A stretch of DNA of 64,000 bases from Bin87 sp965197635 (GCA_965197635.1 OZ240218.1:1116001-1180000); one strand, 5' to 3'. Positions 26,236-35,614 are shown, counted from the first letter of the stretch. Numbers and translations are program-made. Notes: generated from the sequence alone by a model not told the origin.

Positions 26236-27201
26236 GAAATCGCAGCAGTCGCCACTTGTGCAAAGTCCGAATTACACATGACAAGGCTTCGCTCCACGCA
26301 TGCCTGTGGCCCTTGAACCGCCGCATGCGTTGAGCGTCGCAGAACAACTCGCGCAGGGTCTCGTCCGCCGGTAATCGTTTTCGAAGTCCCCGGACCATGG
26401 CCAGCAACTGGTTATCCCATAGACCGCGGTTAGCTCGCCCCGCTTGACGTGCTCGGTGCGCCGGTCCACGCGGAAAACCTGTTGCAGATAGGGCCAGTCC
26501 GGGCAGCGCTGGCCCGCAGGTGGCGTTGCTCAATGCGACCGCCCTTTTTTTCCGGCACACTCCGGTTCGTGGCAAAAAACGTGGCGATGTCGTCGTGCAG
26601 TTGGGGTTGGTTATCTTTCACTGGCCAAAGGTATTCTCCCCCGGCCGCCACCACTTGCGCCGAAAGGTCCCGCTGGGTCAACTGACCACCTTGCCCCGCA
26701 AGTCGATAGCTTCCAGCAGCCGCGGGGCTGCCTTGATCTCATTTTCCTTGCCGTCCACCTCCACCTGGGCCAGCACTACTCCTTCGCCAGGAAGGTACGG
26801 CCATCAGATGCGTGCCCCGGGTCTGCCCCGCCGCGATGCCCCGCAAGGTTTTGCCGTCGTCTGAACCAACTGTCCATCGGTCCGGTTCTGGGCCAAGAAT
26901 TCCCCCATCGTCCGCAGCGCCTCAACCGACGCTGCGCCCAGGACCCGGCTGTAAGTCGCGATGCGGCGCCTGGGGGCGCGGGCTTGGGCCAGCGCTTCCT
27001 TGCGGTGTCCGCAATGCCCGTCAGCCGGTCTTCCCCAGCCAGTTTGCCCAACAGGACAAATACCAGGATGTGAACCAGGCGGTAACGTACGCCACGTGGG
27101 TCGCGAAGCGCCCAGGCTACCCAGATCCACCAGGCTGGAACCTTACCCTGATCCTCAGGACAGACAACATTGACATCAAACTCGGCTGGGCTACAATCCA
27201 T
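26225..27201 (-). pseudogene. ISAs1-type transposase, multiply frameshifted
   Basis: Pieces of one gene in several frames: the DPRGVRYRLVHILVFVLLGKLAGEDRL N-terminal domain (27201-26990), TYSRVLGAASVEALRTMGEFL and NRTDGQLV in the next frame, then LSAQVVAAGGEYLWPVKDNQPQLHDDIATFF, and a C-terminal part ending RFLDV at 26225. It is a different lineage from the intact ISAs1 element at 5.9 kb (no matching inverted repeats seen). It lies between rpmH and the 27.9-kb gene, on the same strand as rpmH. Confidence 0.8.
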
Positions 27202-27205
27202 GACG

Positions 27206-27251
27206 GCCTTCCTCTTCAGATAGGTGGGTAATCCCTATCTATGAGGAAGGC
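27206..27251. repeat. 46-bp inverted repeat next to ISAs1 remnant
   Basis: Arms gccttcctc..agatagg and ccctatct..gaggaaggc around an 8-base loop, with a few mismatches inside. It lies immediately upstream of the remnant's first codon. It may be a leftover IS end or a separate hairpin. Confidence 0.5.
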
Positions 27252-27791
27252 TCGTTTATGTCAATCAACTTTGCACAAGCCCTGAGCAGTCGCTCAACAT
27301 TTGGATTGAAACGCACTCGTCGCCCCTCCGGAAGCCGGAAATCAAGGCCCGAAAACAGGCGATTTCGCTCGGAAATCCGGGCTATCGCCGTTTCACAACT
27401 TGTAACTCTCGGCGAACTCACCGAAGATTTTTTCTACGAATTATCCCCGACCGTCGGCAGGGTACATCCGCACGGCGCTGCGGAGGCTCGCATGGTAGGT
27501 TGGACGGTTGAGTGAACGTTGTTCGCCGATTTGGCCGCCCAAAGCGCCCCCAAGCTGATGGAGCAGGTCTTGGGAACCTCCCTGCCCAAGCACGCGCCGT
27601 ACAACGGAATGCAGCAAGGGCGACCGGCAGCCATTCAAGCGCACCCGCAGAGGCTGCGGCATCACTCCGATACCATCGAACAACTCCAATCCCGCACATC
27701 CTCGCGCTCACCAGGTCATCGAATTTCGGAAAGACGAAGAATAAGCCGAAAATCCCCGACAACTGCCGACCCGCAACGACCTGTAAAACGG
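27252..27791. other. Intergenic stretch, no gene supported
   Basis: About 540 bases between the IS remnant and the next promoter. Both strands have short open frames but none has a recognisable family. No DnaA-box cluster was seen, so an origin is not supported. Confidence 0.4.
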
Positions 27792-27820
27792 TTACGCTCG
27801 ACGCCTGTCCGCGCTATAAT
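27792..27820 (+). promoter_or_regulatory. Possible promoter of 27866 gene
   Basis: A perfect TATAAT (27815-27820) with a weak -35 (ttacgc) 17 bases upstream, about 45 bases before the ATG at 27866. Confidence 0.4.
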
Positions 27821-27865
27821 CCGCCCTGAATCGACGAAACGGACCACCGCCGGGGAAGTGCCGAG

Positions 27866-28249
27866 ATGAAAGACCGTTACGAACAGGAAATCGAGCAACT
27901 TTTGAGTGAGTTGGAGGCCGAAACTCCCGAACAGGCTTCTGTTCCCTCCGACCCCACTCCACCGTTGGACGACCAGCCATCCCCCTTTACTCCGCGTCCC
28001 AAGCAGAGACCGCGCCTGATCTCCCCTACCAAACTGGCCATCGTCGGAGCAGTTGTCGCCGTCCTCGGCCTGCTGGTTGCGCACGTTGTATGGCTTTCCC
28101 TAGCCGGGTTGGTGGTTATGGCCGGCGCAGTCGCGTGGATGCTTTTCCAGCGCATGGGTCGCCAATCCCAGCAGTATTGGCGAGGGCGCCCGGTGGAGCC
28201 GAAACCCCAGGGCGCATGGGACCGATTCCGTCGCTGGTTGGCGAAGTAG
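27866..28249 (+). CDS. Hypothetical two-helix membrane protein
   Basis: 127 residues. A charged N-terminal helix (MKDRYEQEIEQLLSELEAE) is followed by a Pro-rich linker, two transmembrane helices (IVGAVVAVLGLLVAHVVWLSLAGLVVMAGAVAWM) at residues about 57-95, and a basic tail with Trp residues. No family assigned. It ends exactly where the converging gamma-glutamyltransferase gene ends (adjacent stops, no gap). Start ATG is preceded by ggggaagtgccgag. Confidence 0.7.
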   Translation: MKDRYEQEIEQLLSELEAETPEQASVPSDPTPPLDDQPSPFTPRPKQRPRLISPTKLAIVGAVVAVLGLLVAHVVWLSLAGLVVMAGAVAWMLFQRMGRQSQQYWRGRPVEPKPQGAWDRFRRWLAK

Positions 28250-29851
28250 TTACCAGCCGACGGCAACTCCGTCCTTCCGCGGTTCACTCCCACCGCTCAA
28301 AACTCCGCTGTCCGGATCGCGGCTGATTACCTGGCCACCGCCCATGCCTCCGGCGCCGCCACGATGGGGCCCGTGCATCACGTTAACCCGGTGGCCTTTG
28401 CCGTGCAGGCCGGTCACTACCGCACCGTCAACGTCGCCCTCGAGCCAAACCGAATCGCCGGCCACCTGGAACCGCAGGGCGTTCAACGCCCCCTGCGCGT
28501 CCATCCCGAAGTCCACCATGTTGCTGATCACCTGGAGGTGGCCCTGGGGCTGCATGAACCCGCCCATCACGCCGTAGGTCAGCCACAGTTCGTCGTCCCT
28601 CGTCGCCATCGCCGGTATGATGGTGTGGAACGGGCGTTTGCCTCCCGCCAGGGCGTTGGGATGCCCGGGCCTGGCGCTGAAAAGCGACGCCCGGTTGTGC
28701 ATCACTATGCCGGTACCGGGAACCACCAGCCCGGAGCCGAAATTGGCGAACACGCTGTTGATCAGCGAGCAGGCGTTGCCGGCACCGTCCACCACGCTGA
28801 TGTAAACAGTATCGCTGCCCGGCACCATTTTGCCGTAGGGTGCGGTATCCATCGCCCGCTCCGGGTCGATCATGGTTCGCCGCCAACGCGCGTACTCTTT
28901 GGACGTCCACTCCTTGGTGGGAACGTTCGCGCAACGCGGATCGGCCAGATACTCGAAGGCATCGGCGAACCCCAGCCGCGTCGCTTCGATCAAGTGATGG
29001 TACCGTTCGGCGCTTTGCGGTCCCATGCCGGCGATGTCGAACCCCTCAACGATGTTCAGTGCTTCCAGGGCGATGATCCCTTGCCCGTTGGGCGGGCATT
29101 CCCAGCACGTCACTCCCCGGTAGTCCGTCTTGATGGGTTCGTCCCAGTCGGAATGATGTGCCGCCAGGTCCTGCTCCGATAGCCATCCGCCCTGCTCCTG
29201 CACAAACTCCGACATCGCGGAGGCGATTGGCCCGGTGTAGAACGCTTCGCTTCCCCCTTCGGCCACCGTCCGCAGCGTGCGGGCCAGAGTGGGAAGCCGC
29301 ATCATTTCTCCTTGCCTCGGAGCACGGCCGTTGACCAGCAATTCCTGTCCCGAAGGCAACGCCGCCAGTTTGTCCTCCTGTTGTTGCCACTGGAATCCGA
29401 TGATGTCGCTGACCGGAAAACCGTCTTCCGCGTACTGGATCGCGGGAGCCAGCGCGTCGGACAGGCTGATGGTGCCTTCGCTTTCCAGCAAAACCTCCCA
29501 CCCGTGCACCGTGCCAGGAACCGAAATGGACAGCGGCCCAAAAGCCGGCACCCTCCGGTAGCCTTTGGCCTGAAGGTCATCGATACTGGCGGCGCCCGGA
29601 GCCCGGCCGCTGCCGTTCAGGGCCACGACATCTTTGTCTGCCGCCTTCCAGATGAGCGCGAACACGTCGCCGCCCACGCCGGTGGACATTGGCTCGACCA
29701 CGTTCAACGTCGCCGCCGTCGCTACCGCCGCGTCAACCGCGTTGCCGCCGTCCATCAGGATGCGGAGTCCAGCCATCGCCGCCAGCGGTTGGCTGGTGGC
29801 AACCATGCCGTGAGTTGCGTGAACGGTGGAACGGCGCGAGTTGAAGAACAT
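28250..29851 (-). CDS. Gamma-glutamyltransferase family protein
   Basis: 533 residues, an Ntn-hydrolase that is normally cleaved autocatalytically before a Thr. The large-subunit part has GGNAVDAAVATAATLNVVEPMSTGVGGDVF, and the likely nucleophile Thr is in GSDTVYISVVDGAGNACSLINSVF. The later GVMGGFMQPQGHLQV block is also typical. No signal peptide, so probably cytoplasmic; many such paralogs act as acylases or hydrolases rather than on glutathione. The substrate is undefined. Confidence 0.88.
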   Translation of the reverse strand: MFFNSRRSTVHATHGMVATSQPLAAMAGLRILMDGGNAVDAAVATAATLNVVEPMSTGVGGDVFALIWKAADKDVVALNGSGRAPGAASIDDLQAKGYRRVPAFGPLSISVPGTVHGWEVLLESEGTISLSDALAPAIQYAEDGFPVSDIIGFQWQQQEDKLAALPSGQELLVNGRAPRQGEMMRLPTLARTLRTVAEGGSEAFYTGPIASAMSEFVQEQGGWLSEQDLAAHHSDWDEPIKTDYRGVTCWECPPNGQGIIALEALNIVEGFDIAGMGPQSAERYHHLIEATRLGFADAFEYLADPRCANVPTKEWTSKEYARWRRTMIDPERAMDTAPYGKMVPGSDTVYISVVDGAGNACSLINSVFANFGSGLVVPGTGIVMHNRASLFSARPGHPNALAGGKRPFHTIIPAMATRDDELWLTYGVMGGFMQPQGHLQVISNMVDFGMDAQGALNALRFQVAGDSVWLEGDVDGAVVTGLHGKGHRVNVMHGPHRGGAGGMGGGQVISRDPDSGVLSGGSEPRKDGVAVGW

Positions 29852-30027
29852 TGCAAAAGCTCCAGTTAGCGTCAGGTTGGAGGTCAGTTTAGCATGGGCC
29901 TCAAATCCGGCGCATCAAAAATCGTTATGGTAAGATGCTCAGGTCGTATCGTCCAGTTCCGCTATCGCGAAACCGGCGGCGATATGGCGAACTAAGCCCT
30001 CAATTGTCAAAAGCCAGGAGGTCCTTG

Positions 30028-30501
30028 ATGGCTATCACCGTAGGCCAGTCCGCCCCAGATTTCACCCTGCACGAGACCCCGCAACAGCAGCGCAGCCTCA
30101 GCGATTACCGCGGCAGGAACGTGGTTATCGCTTTCTTCCCCGGCGCGTTCACCGGCGTCTGCACCACCGAGATGTGCGCCCTCCGCGACCGCATCGACCA
30201 GTTCAGCTCCATGAACGCCGAAGTCATCGGCATCACGGTGGACCCGCCTTTCGCCCAAGCCGCCTGGAAATCCGCCAACAACGTGGAGTACACATTCTTG
30301 AGCGACTACAACCGCGAGGTTGTGAACGCTTACGATGTCGCCTTGCCCGGCCTGGCCGGTATGCAAGGTTACGTCGCCGCCAAGCGCGCCGTCACCATCG
30401 TTGACGCTCAGGGCGTCGTGCGCTACCACTGGGTTTCCGAATCGCCTGGCGTAGAGCCGAACTACGAGGAAGTGCGGGCCGCCGTCGCCGCGCTGGGCTA
30501 A
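30028..30501 (+). CDS. Peroxiredoxin (AhpC/TSA family)
   Basis: 157 residues from ATG 30028 (ccaggaggtcctt upstream). Thioredoxin-like fold that reduces peroxides. The peroxidatic Cys45 is in PGAFTGVCTTEMC, and Cys50 follows; no clear C-terminal resolving Cys. VVIAFFPGAFTG and ITVDPPFAQAAWK are typical of AhpE/BCP-like one- or atypical two-Cys enzymes. It is a single gene, followed by a palindromic repeat that can act as terminator. Confidence 0.92.
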   Translation: MAITVGQSAPDFTLHETPQQQRSLSDYRGRNVVIAFFPGAFTGVCTTEMCALRDRIDQFSSMNAEVIGITVDPPFAQAAWKSANNVEYTFLSDYNREVVNAYDVALPGLAGMQGYVAAKRAVTIVDAQGVVRYHWVSESPGVEPNYEEVRAAVAALG

Positions 30502-30530
30502 TCACCTTTCCAACGACAGAAATCGTGCCT

Positions 30531-30562
30531 CGTTAGGGGCGGGCTTCAAACCCGCCCTTACG
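30531..30562. repeat. Palindromic repeat (GTAGGGGCG family) copy 1
   Basis: Starts cgttaggggcgggcttcaaa and pairs imperfectly with cccgcccttacg. It is followed by tttt and lies between two converging genes, so it can terminate transcription. It shares its consensus with copies at 34341, 46065 and 62311. Confidence 0.75.
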
Positions 30563-30565
30563 TTT

Positions 30566-31549
30566 TCACAGCGACGCGCGTTCCGGCCAAGGGTGGTTCA
30601 CCAGTCGTTGCACCACCATTTCTGTCAATCGTCCGGCGTCCACCTCCAGGCACACCTCAGCGTTGGCCGCCCTTCCGGTCATGCCGTACCAGTCCACCAC
30701 CGTTTGCCCCCTGGTCAGATCACTGTTGGTATCGATTGCCACCGCCAGCCGTGTTGTCGACACCAACGTCGGGTCGATGGCAGCGGCAACCGCCGGCACG
30801 TCGTTGTAGCGCACCGCCTCCCCCTCCGCCAGACGACCCAACCGGCGGTAGGCTGCCTGCGTGTATTCCGACGCCGACGCCAGCAACTGCACCGCCGGAG
30901 CAGGACATCCCCGCAGGCGTTCGAACTGCGCGTCAGAAAAACCGCAATGGTCGCAAACGTCCAAACCTACTTGCACTATCGGCACCCCGGAGTCGTACAA
31001 AATTGCCGCCGACTCGGGATCTTCGTACAAATTCGCCGTCGCCACCGGAGATGCGTTGCCGGGCACTCGTACCGCGCCACCCATCACCACTACGCCGGCC
31101 AACGCCTCAGCCACTTCCGGCGCCAGTCGCAGGGCCAAAGCAACGTTCGTCATTCTCCCCAAAGCGAGCACCGTAATCTCGCCCGGCGCTTCCAGAGCCC
31201 GGCGGGCAATCTCCACCGCGGCTCGCTCCGAAGCTGCGCCGCCCCCTGCAAGAGGTTCTTCGTCTGAGATCACAATGTCCCCCAGCGCGTCCCCACCATG
31301 GATATGAGCCGCCCATCCTTCGTTCGGGGGACGGAGCAAAGGCCCGACGGCGCCTCGGTAAACGGGGATGTCGTTCCGTCCGGCGGCGGCGAGGATGCGG
31401 CGCGCGTTGATTGCGCATTGTTCCATCGAACCGTTCCCGTAGACGGCGGTCAGCGCTTCGACCTGAAGCTCCGGGCTGGCCAGCGCTAACAGGATCGCGG
31501 CGCAGTCATCCACCCCGGGGTCGGTGTCGATTATCACCCGTTTGGCCAT
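30566..31549 (-). CDS. Nucleoside hydrolase
   Basis: 327 residues. Inosine-uridine preferring nucleoside N-ribohydrolase fold; the Ca2+-binding DTDPGVDD is at residues 8-15, and GRMTNVALALRL and VVMGGAVRVPGNASPVATANLYEDPESA are conserved blocks. It hydrolyses nucleosides to ribose and base, for salvage or catabolism. The exact substrate class is not predictable. ATG 31549 has gggggaacc upstream. It stands alone in the opposite direction to the ADH gene. Confidence 0.92.
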   Translation of the reverse strand: MAKRVIIDTDPGVDDCAAILLALASPELQVEALTAVYGNGSMEQCAINARRILAAAGRNDIPVYRGAVGPLLRPPNEGWAAHIHGGDALGDIVISDEEPLAGGGAASERAAVEIARRALEAPGEITVLALGRMTNVALALRLAPEVAEALAGVVVMGGAVRVPGNASPVATANLYEDPESAAILYDSGVPIVQVGLDVCDHCGFSDAQFERLRGCPAPAVQLLASASEYTQAAYRRLGRLAEGEAVRYNDVPAVAAAIDPTLVSTTRLAVAIDTNSDLTRGQTVVDWYGMTGRAANAEVCLEVDAGRLTEMVVQRLVNHPWPERASL

Positions 31550-31639
31550 GGTTCCCCCCGCTTGTCGCCTGACATTGGTTGAGGCATTATACCCGGGTAC
31601 ATCTGGCCGCCCGACGCGGCCAACTCGGAGGAAAATTCA

Positions 31640-32728
31640 ATGCCGGTGAACGAGGTCCAAGGGGTAGTGTCGCGCGCCAAGGGCGCGCCCGTGGAATTGG
31701 CGCCCATCCTGGTGCCCGACCCGGGCGAGGGCGAAGCGCTGGTCAGGGTGCAGGCCTGCGGAGTGTGCCACACGGACTTGCATTACCGGGAAGGCGCTAT
31801 CAACGACGATTTCCCTTTCCTGCTCGGCCACGAAGCGGCCGGCGTGGTCGAAAAGGTTGGGCCAGACGTGACCAACGTCCAGCCGGGCGATTTCGTGATA
31901 CTGGCCTGGCGCGCCCCCTGCGGCAACTGCCGTTCCTGCCTACGCGGTCGGCCCTGGTACTGTTTCGCCAGCCGCAACGCCCAGCAGAAGATGACCCTGA
32001 CCGATGGCTCGCCGTTGTCGCCGGCACTGGGCATCGGAGCATTCTGCGAGTTGACCCTGGTGGACGCTTTGCAGGCCGTCAAAGTGAACCCGGAAGCCAG
32101 TGCGCTGGCGGCCGGCCTCATCGGATGCGGTGTGATGGCCGGGTTTGGCGCGGCCATGAACACCGGCAATGTCAGCCGTGGCGACTCTGTAGCCGTCATC
32201 GGCTGCGGCGGGGTGGGCAACGCGGCCGTCGCCGGAGCCCGGTTGGCTGGTGCCCAAACCATCATCGCCGTTGACATTGACGAGCGCAAATTGGAATGGG
32301 CCCGGGGTTTCGGCGCGACCCACACGGTCAACTCGACCGACACAGACCCGGTGGAGGCCATACGCGCGTTGACCGGCGGCAACGGCGTCAACGTCGCCAT
32401 CGAAGCCGTGGGGAATCCCGCGACCTACGAGCAGGCTTTTTACGCCCGCGACCTCGCCGGGACCGTTGTTTTGGTCGGCGTTCCCGATCCCACGATGAAA
32501 ATCGAACTGCCCCTGATTGAGGTCTTTGGACGCGGCGGTTCCCTGAAATCGTCGTGGTACGGCGACTGCTTGCCCACACGGGATTTCCCCATGCTCATCG
32601 ACCTGTATATGCAGGGCCGGCTGGATTTGGACGCCTTTGTCAGTGAGAGTATCGGCATCCGCGACGTGGAAGCCGCGTTTGCCAGCATGAGTCGGGGCGA
32701 AGTGCTGCGTTCGGTCGTGGTGATGTAG
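31640..32728 (+). CDS. Zinc-dependent alcohol dehydrogenase
   Basis: 362-residue MDR family enzyme. Catalytic zinc ligands are Cys43 (GVCHTD) and His64 (LLGHEAAG). Structural zinc ligands are Cys94, Cys97, Cys100 and Cys108 (PCGNCRSCLRGRPWYC). The NAD-binding GCGGVG is near residue 195. The overall arrangement resembles the class-III / S-(hydroxymethyl)mycothiol dehydrogenase branch, but the thiol partner is not certain. It is 10 bases ahead of an alpha/beta hydrolase gene, suggesting joint transcription. Confidence 0.9.
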   Translation: MPVNEVQGVVSRAKGAPVELAPILVPDPGEGEALVRVQACGVCHTDLHYREGAINDDFPFLLGHEAAGVVEKVGPDVTNVQPGDFVILAWRAPCGNCRSCLRGRPWYCFASRNAQQKMTLTDGSPLSPALGIGAFCELTLVDALQAVKVNPEASALAAGLIGCGVMAGFGAAMNTGNVSRGDSVAVIGCGGVGNAAVAGARLAGAQTIIAVDIDERKLEWARGFGATHTVNSTDTDPVEAIRALTGGNGVNVAIEAVGNPATYEQAFYARDLAGTVVLVGVPDPTMKIELPLIEVFGRGGSLKSSWYGDCLPTRDFPMLIDLYMQGRLDLDAFVSESIGIRDVEAAFASMSRGEVLRSVVVM

Positions 32729-32738
32729 GCACACCGCT

Positions 32739-33479
32739 ATGGCAACGTTCGTGCTCATACACGGCGCTTGGCACGGGGGTTGGTGTTGGTGGAAAACCGC
32801 ACCCCTGCTCTGTGAGGCCGGCCACCAAGTATTGACGCCCAGTTTGACCGGGTTGGGCGACCGCGAACACTTGGCCCGGTTCATGCCGCCGGCCATATTG
32901 AACCTGGATTTGCACGTCCGCGACATCACCGCTTTGCTGGAGACCCATGACCTCGCCGATGTCATACTGGTCGGCCACGCCTACGCCGGAATGGTGATAA
33001 CCGGAGTGGCCGAACTGGCGCCGGAGCGGGTCGCCGGGCTGGTTTACGTCAACGGAGTGGCCCCAGCCGATGGCGAGGCGATGGTTGACCAACTGGAGGC
33101 CGTGCGCGGCCCGGAGTTCGTGGCCCGGATTCGCGGCTTCATCGCCGACGGGAGCCCATTCATGCCTCCGCCGACAACCGCGGAGGAAATCGCCGAGCGT
33201 TGGGGCATTACGGATTGGGAAGATCAATCCTTCATGTTGCCCAGGCTGTCTCCTCAGCCCACCCTGACTTTCTCCCAACCCGTGCGTACCGGACGACCCG
33301 AAGCCGCGCGTTTGCGCCGCGAGTTCATCCTCTGCAGCGAATCAGGGTTTGACCTGGTGGCGGAACGCGCCGCTTCGTCCGGTTGGGGCGTACACCACAT
33401 AAACACCGGGCATGACCCGATGATTACCGCCCCCGATCAACTGTCGGAAATATTGATCGAGATTGTCTCGGGCGGATGA
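32739..33479 (+). CDS. Alpha/beta hydrolase lacking serine nucleophile
   Basis: 246 residues of the hydroxynitrile lyase/esterase-like alpha/beta hydrolase group. The oxyanion-hole motif HGAWHGGW is at residues 9-16, and a C-terminal His is in NTGHDPMITAPDQL. The expected G-H-S-Y-G nucleophile elbow is GHAYAGM (residues 79-85): Ala81 stands where the catalytic Ser should be. The rest of the fold seems intact, so it may have lost hydrolase activity, may use another mechanism, or may be a binding protein. It follows the ADH gene by 10 bases. Confidence 0.85.
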   Translation: MATFVLIHGAWHGGWCWWKTAPLLCEAGHQVLTPSLTGLGDREHLARFMPPAILNLDLHVRDITALLETHDLADVILVGHAYAGMVITGVAELAPERVAGLVYVNGVAPADGEAMVDQLEAVRGPEFVARIRGFIADGSPFMPPPTTAEEIAERWGITDWEDQSFMLPRLSPQPTLTFSQPVRTGRPEAARLRREFILCSESGFDLVAERAASSGWGVHHINTGHDPMITAPDQLSEILIEIVSGG

Positions 33480-33591
33480 AGCATCGGCACCGATGGCCCG
33501 CGGTTGGCCGGCCTATCTGCGTGGGATGTGCTAGGATTCCGTCTCGAATGGCGGTGTAATCCCGCCGCTGAATCTAAAGGAGAAACACACA

Positions 33592-34317
33592 ATGGCTACC
33601 ACACCCTTGGGGTTGGACATCAGAGCCTGCATTTTCGACGTGTTCGGCACCGTCGTCGATTGGCGTTCCAGCATCACCGAGCAGTGCGCCAACATGGGCC
33701 GCATCCGGGGCATCGAACGCGACTGGGGCGCCTTCGCCGACGCCTGGCGGGGCAAGTACCGGCCCTATATGGACAAGGTGCGCAACGGCGACCTTCCCTG
33801 GACCAATCTCGACGCCTTGCATCGGATGTCGTTGGACGAAGTGCTGGACGAGTTTGAAGTCAGCGGCCTCAGCGACGACGAAAAGATGGAAGTGACCTAC
33901 TTCTGGCACAACCTCCGCCCCTGGGCCGACAGCGTGCCGGGCCTCTACCGGCTCAAGAACAAATTCGTCATCGCGCCCATGTCCAATGGCAACATCGCCC
34001 TGATGACCAACATGGCCAAGAACGGCGGGATGCCCTGGGATTGTATCCTCGGCGCCGAGGTGGCCCAGCACTACAAGCCCGACCCGGAAAGCTACGGCAC
34101 CGCCGTCAAACTGCTCGGCCTCCAGCCGGAGCAGGTTATGATGGTGGCGGCGCACCAGGGCGATCTCCTGGCCTCCGCCAAAGTCGGCCTCCGTACTGGT
34201 TTCGTGCCGCGTCCCCGGGAGCACGGGCCCGACCGCACGCCTGATCCTACTCCCGATCCGTCCTTCAACGTGGTCGCCGACAGCTTCGTGGACCTGGCCG
34301 CCAAACTGGGCGCGTGA
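33592..34317 (+). CDS. Haloacid dehalogenase type II (HAD)
   Basis: 241 residues of the HAD superfamily. The nucleophile is Asp16 in IFDVFGTVVDW, which matches L-2-haloacid dehalogenases. Other blocks are MSNGNI (motif II Ser/Asn) and KPDPESYGTA (motif III Lys). It hydrolyses carbon-halogen or phosphate-ester bonds; dehalogenase activity is inferred from the DVFGTVVDW signature. ATG 33592 is preceded by aaaggagaaa. A palindromic repeat follows the gene. Confidence 0.88.
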   Translation: MATTPLGLDIRACIFDVFGTVVDWRSSITEQCANMGRIRGIERDWGAFADAWRGKYRPYMDKVRNGDLPWTNLDALHRMSLDEVLDEFEVSGLSDDEKMEVTYFWHNLRPWADSVPGLYRLKNKFVIAPMSNGNIALMTNMAKNGGMPWDCILGAEVAQHYKPDPESYGTAVKLLGLQPEQVMMVAAHQGDLLASAKVGLRTGFVPRPREHGPDRTPDPTPDPSFNVVADSFVDLAAKLGA

Positions 34318-34340
34318 ATTACGAATAAACTGCCGGGGTG

Positions 34341-34368
34341 GTAGGGGCGACCAGCCGGTCGCCCCTAC
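34341..34368. repeat. Palindromic repeat (GTAGGGGCG family) copy 2
   Basis: Perfect 12-bp arms, gtaggggcgacc/ggtcgcccctac, loop agcc. Its right arm contains the stop codon of the minus-strand LLM gene. It lies between converging genes. Confidence 0.8.
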
Positions 34369-35414
34369 GCTGTTTCAATTGGTTCCAACCCGCACGCCTC
34401 CGCCACCAGTTCGTAGGATCGTAAGCGGTCCTCGAAGTGGTAACAGATTGTGACCACGCTCAGGTCGGGGGTCTGATAGTCCTCGGCCACCTTTTCCAGG
34501 CCGGCTTTCACCTGTTCGGGGTCGCCGTCGACGCAGTTGCGGAGGTATTGCTGGACGAATTGCCATTCGTTCACGAGGTACTTGTAGCTGGCCGCCACCT
34601 CGGGCGACGGTATTCCCTTCGCCCGCCCGGTCACCGAGCGCAAACGCCCCAGGTTGCGGCTGGAGGCGATACTCTGTGCCTCCTCCTCCGTTTCGGCGCA
34701 CAGCACCTGCACGCCCACGTTGACCAGGGGCTCGGTCAAATGTTCAGATGCCTCAAAATTCTGCCGGTAAGATTCCACAATCTGCGGCCCGTCGGCGGCG
34801 CCCAAGCCGAAGAAATGGGCGTATGCGAAAGGCAGCCCCATCTTGGCGGCCATGAACGCCGACTCGTAGCGCGAACCTAGTAACCAGACCCGTGGGGCCG
34901 TGTCCGATTCCTCCGGCGCGGCCAGCACTTCGTGGAACGGGTGGTCGTCAGGCTGGGTATCCCCCAGGTAGTTGATGACGTCGCGGACCTGCTGGGGAAA
35001 ATGGCGGATGTCCTTGGGCATACTCGGATAGGCCAGAGCCGCGGCGGTCATCTGGTCGCTGCCGGGAGCGCGCCCCAAACCCAGATCGATCCGGTCCGGA
35101 TACAACGAATCAAGGATCCGGAATGTCTCCGCCACTTTCAGGGAACTGTAATGGGACAGCATGACGCCGCCTGAACCGACCCGAATGCGTTTGGTGTGCG
35201 CCGCGATCTGGCCGACCATCACCTCCGGGGCCGTCCCCGCGAAGTTAGGCAGGTTGTGGTGTTCGGCCACCCAGTAGCGTTGGTACCCCAGCTTTTCGGC
35301 GGCTACCGCCAGCTCAATGGTCTCCCGCAGCGCCACGCCGGCGCTGCTCCCTTCCCGCATCGGCGATTGGTCAACCACGCTCAGTTGCAGTTTTTTGTTC
35401 AATGCATCCCCCAA
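34365..35414 (-). CDS. LLM-class flavin-dependent oxidoreductase
   Basis: 349 residues of the bacterial luciferase-like monooxygenase family (FMN or F420 dependent). KLQLSVVDQSP at the start, GYQRYWVAEHHNLPNFAGTAPEVMVGQIAA, and RIRVGSGGVMLSHYSSLKVAE are family blocks. The group called MsnO8-like (TIGR03558) is the closest match by memory. Start is either TTG 35414 or TTG 35402; neither has an outstanding ribosome-binding site. The stop is inside a palindromic repeat. Oxidises an unknown organic substrate with O2. Confidence 0.9.
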   Translation of the reverse strand: MGDALNKKLQLSVVDQSPMREGSSAGVALRETIELAVAAEKLGYQRYWVAEHHNLPNFAGTAPEVMVGQIAAHTKRIRVGSGGVMLSHYSSLKVAETFRILDSLYPDRIDLGLGRAPGSDQMTAAALAYPSMPKDIRHFPQQVRDVINYLGDTQPDDHPFHEVLAAPEESDTAPRVWLLGSRYESAFMAAKMGLPFAYAHFFGLGAADGPQIVESYRQNFEASEHLTEPLVNVGVQVLCAETEEEAQSIASSRNLGRLRSVTGRAKGIPSPEVAASYKYLVNEWQFVQQYLRNCVDGDPEQVKAGLEKVAEDYQTPDLSVVTICYHFEDRLRSYELVAEACGLEPIETA

Positions 35415-35489
35415 ACCGGTACCTGGGCCAAGCGGCCAAACGCGGGGCCGTATCCGGCGAGTTTATTTAATCTATCATCACGTTTCGGG

Positions 35490-35519
35490 TTGCCGGAACC
35501 GGCCGGCCGGGATTATTAT
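35490..35519 (+). promoter_or_regulatory. Possible promoter of pst operon
   Basis: TTGCCG (35490-35495), 18-base spacer, TATTAT (35514-35519), about 95 bases ahead of the pstC TTG. No convincing Pho-box tandem repeat was recognised. Confidence 0.35.
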
Positions 35520-35614
35520 AGACTCGCTAAACGGAAAACGTAGCACCTGACATTCGCACAAGAGCGGCCGATATTAAATAGAGTGCCCGATCGCGGCAAC
35601 ACAGGTGAACCGCT

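Noticed and set aside
26185..27865. Replication origin next to rpmH
   Set aside because: No dnaA/dnaN and no cluster of DnaA boxes; region is IS remnant plus unassigned DNA.
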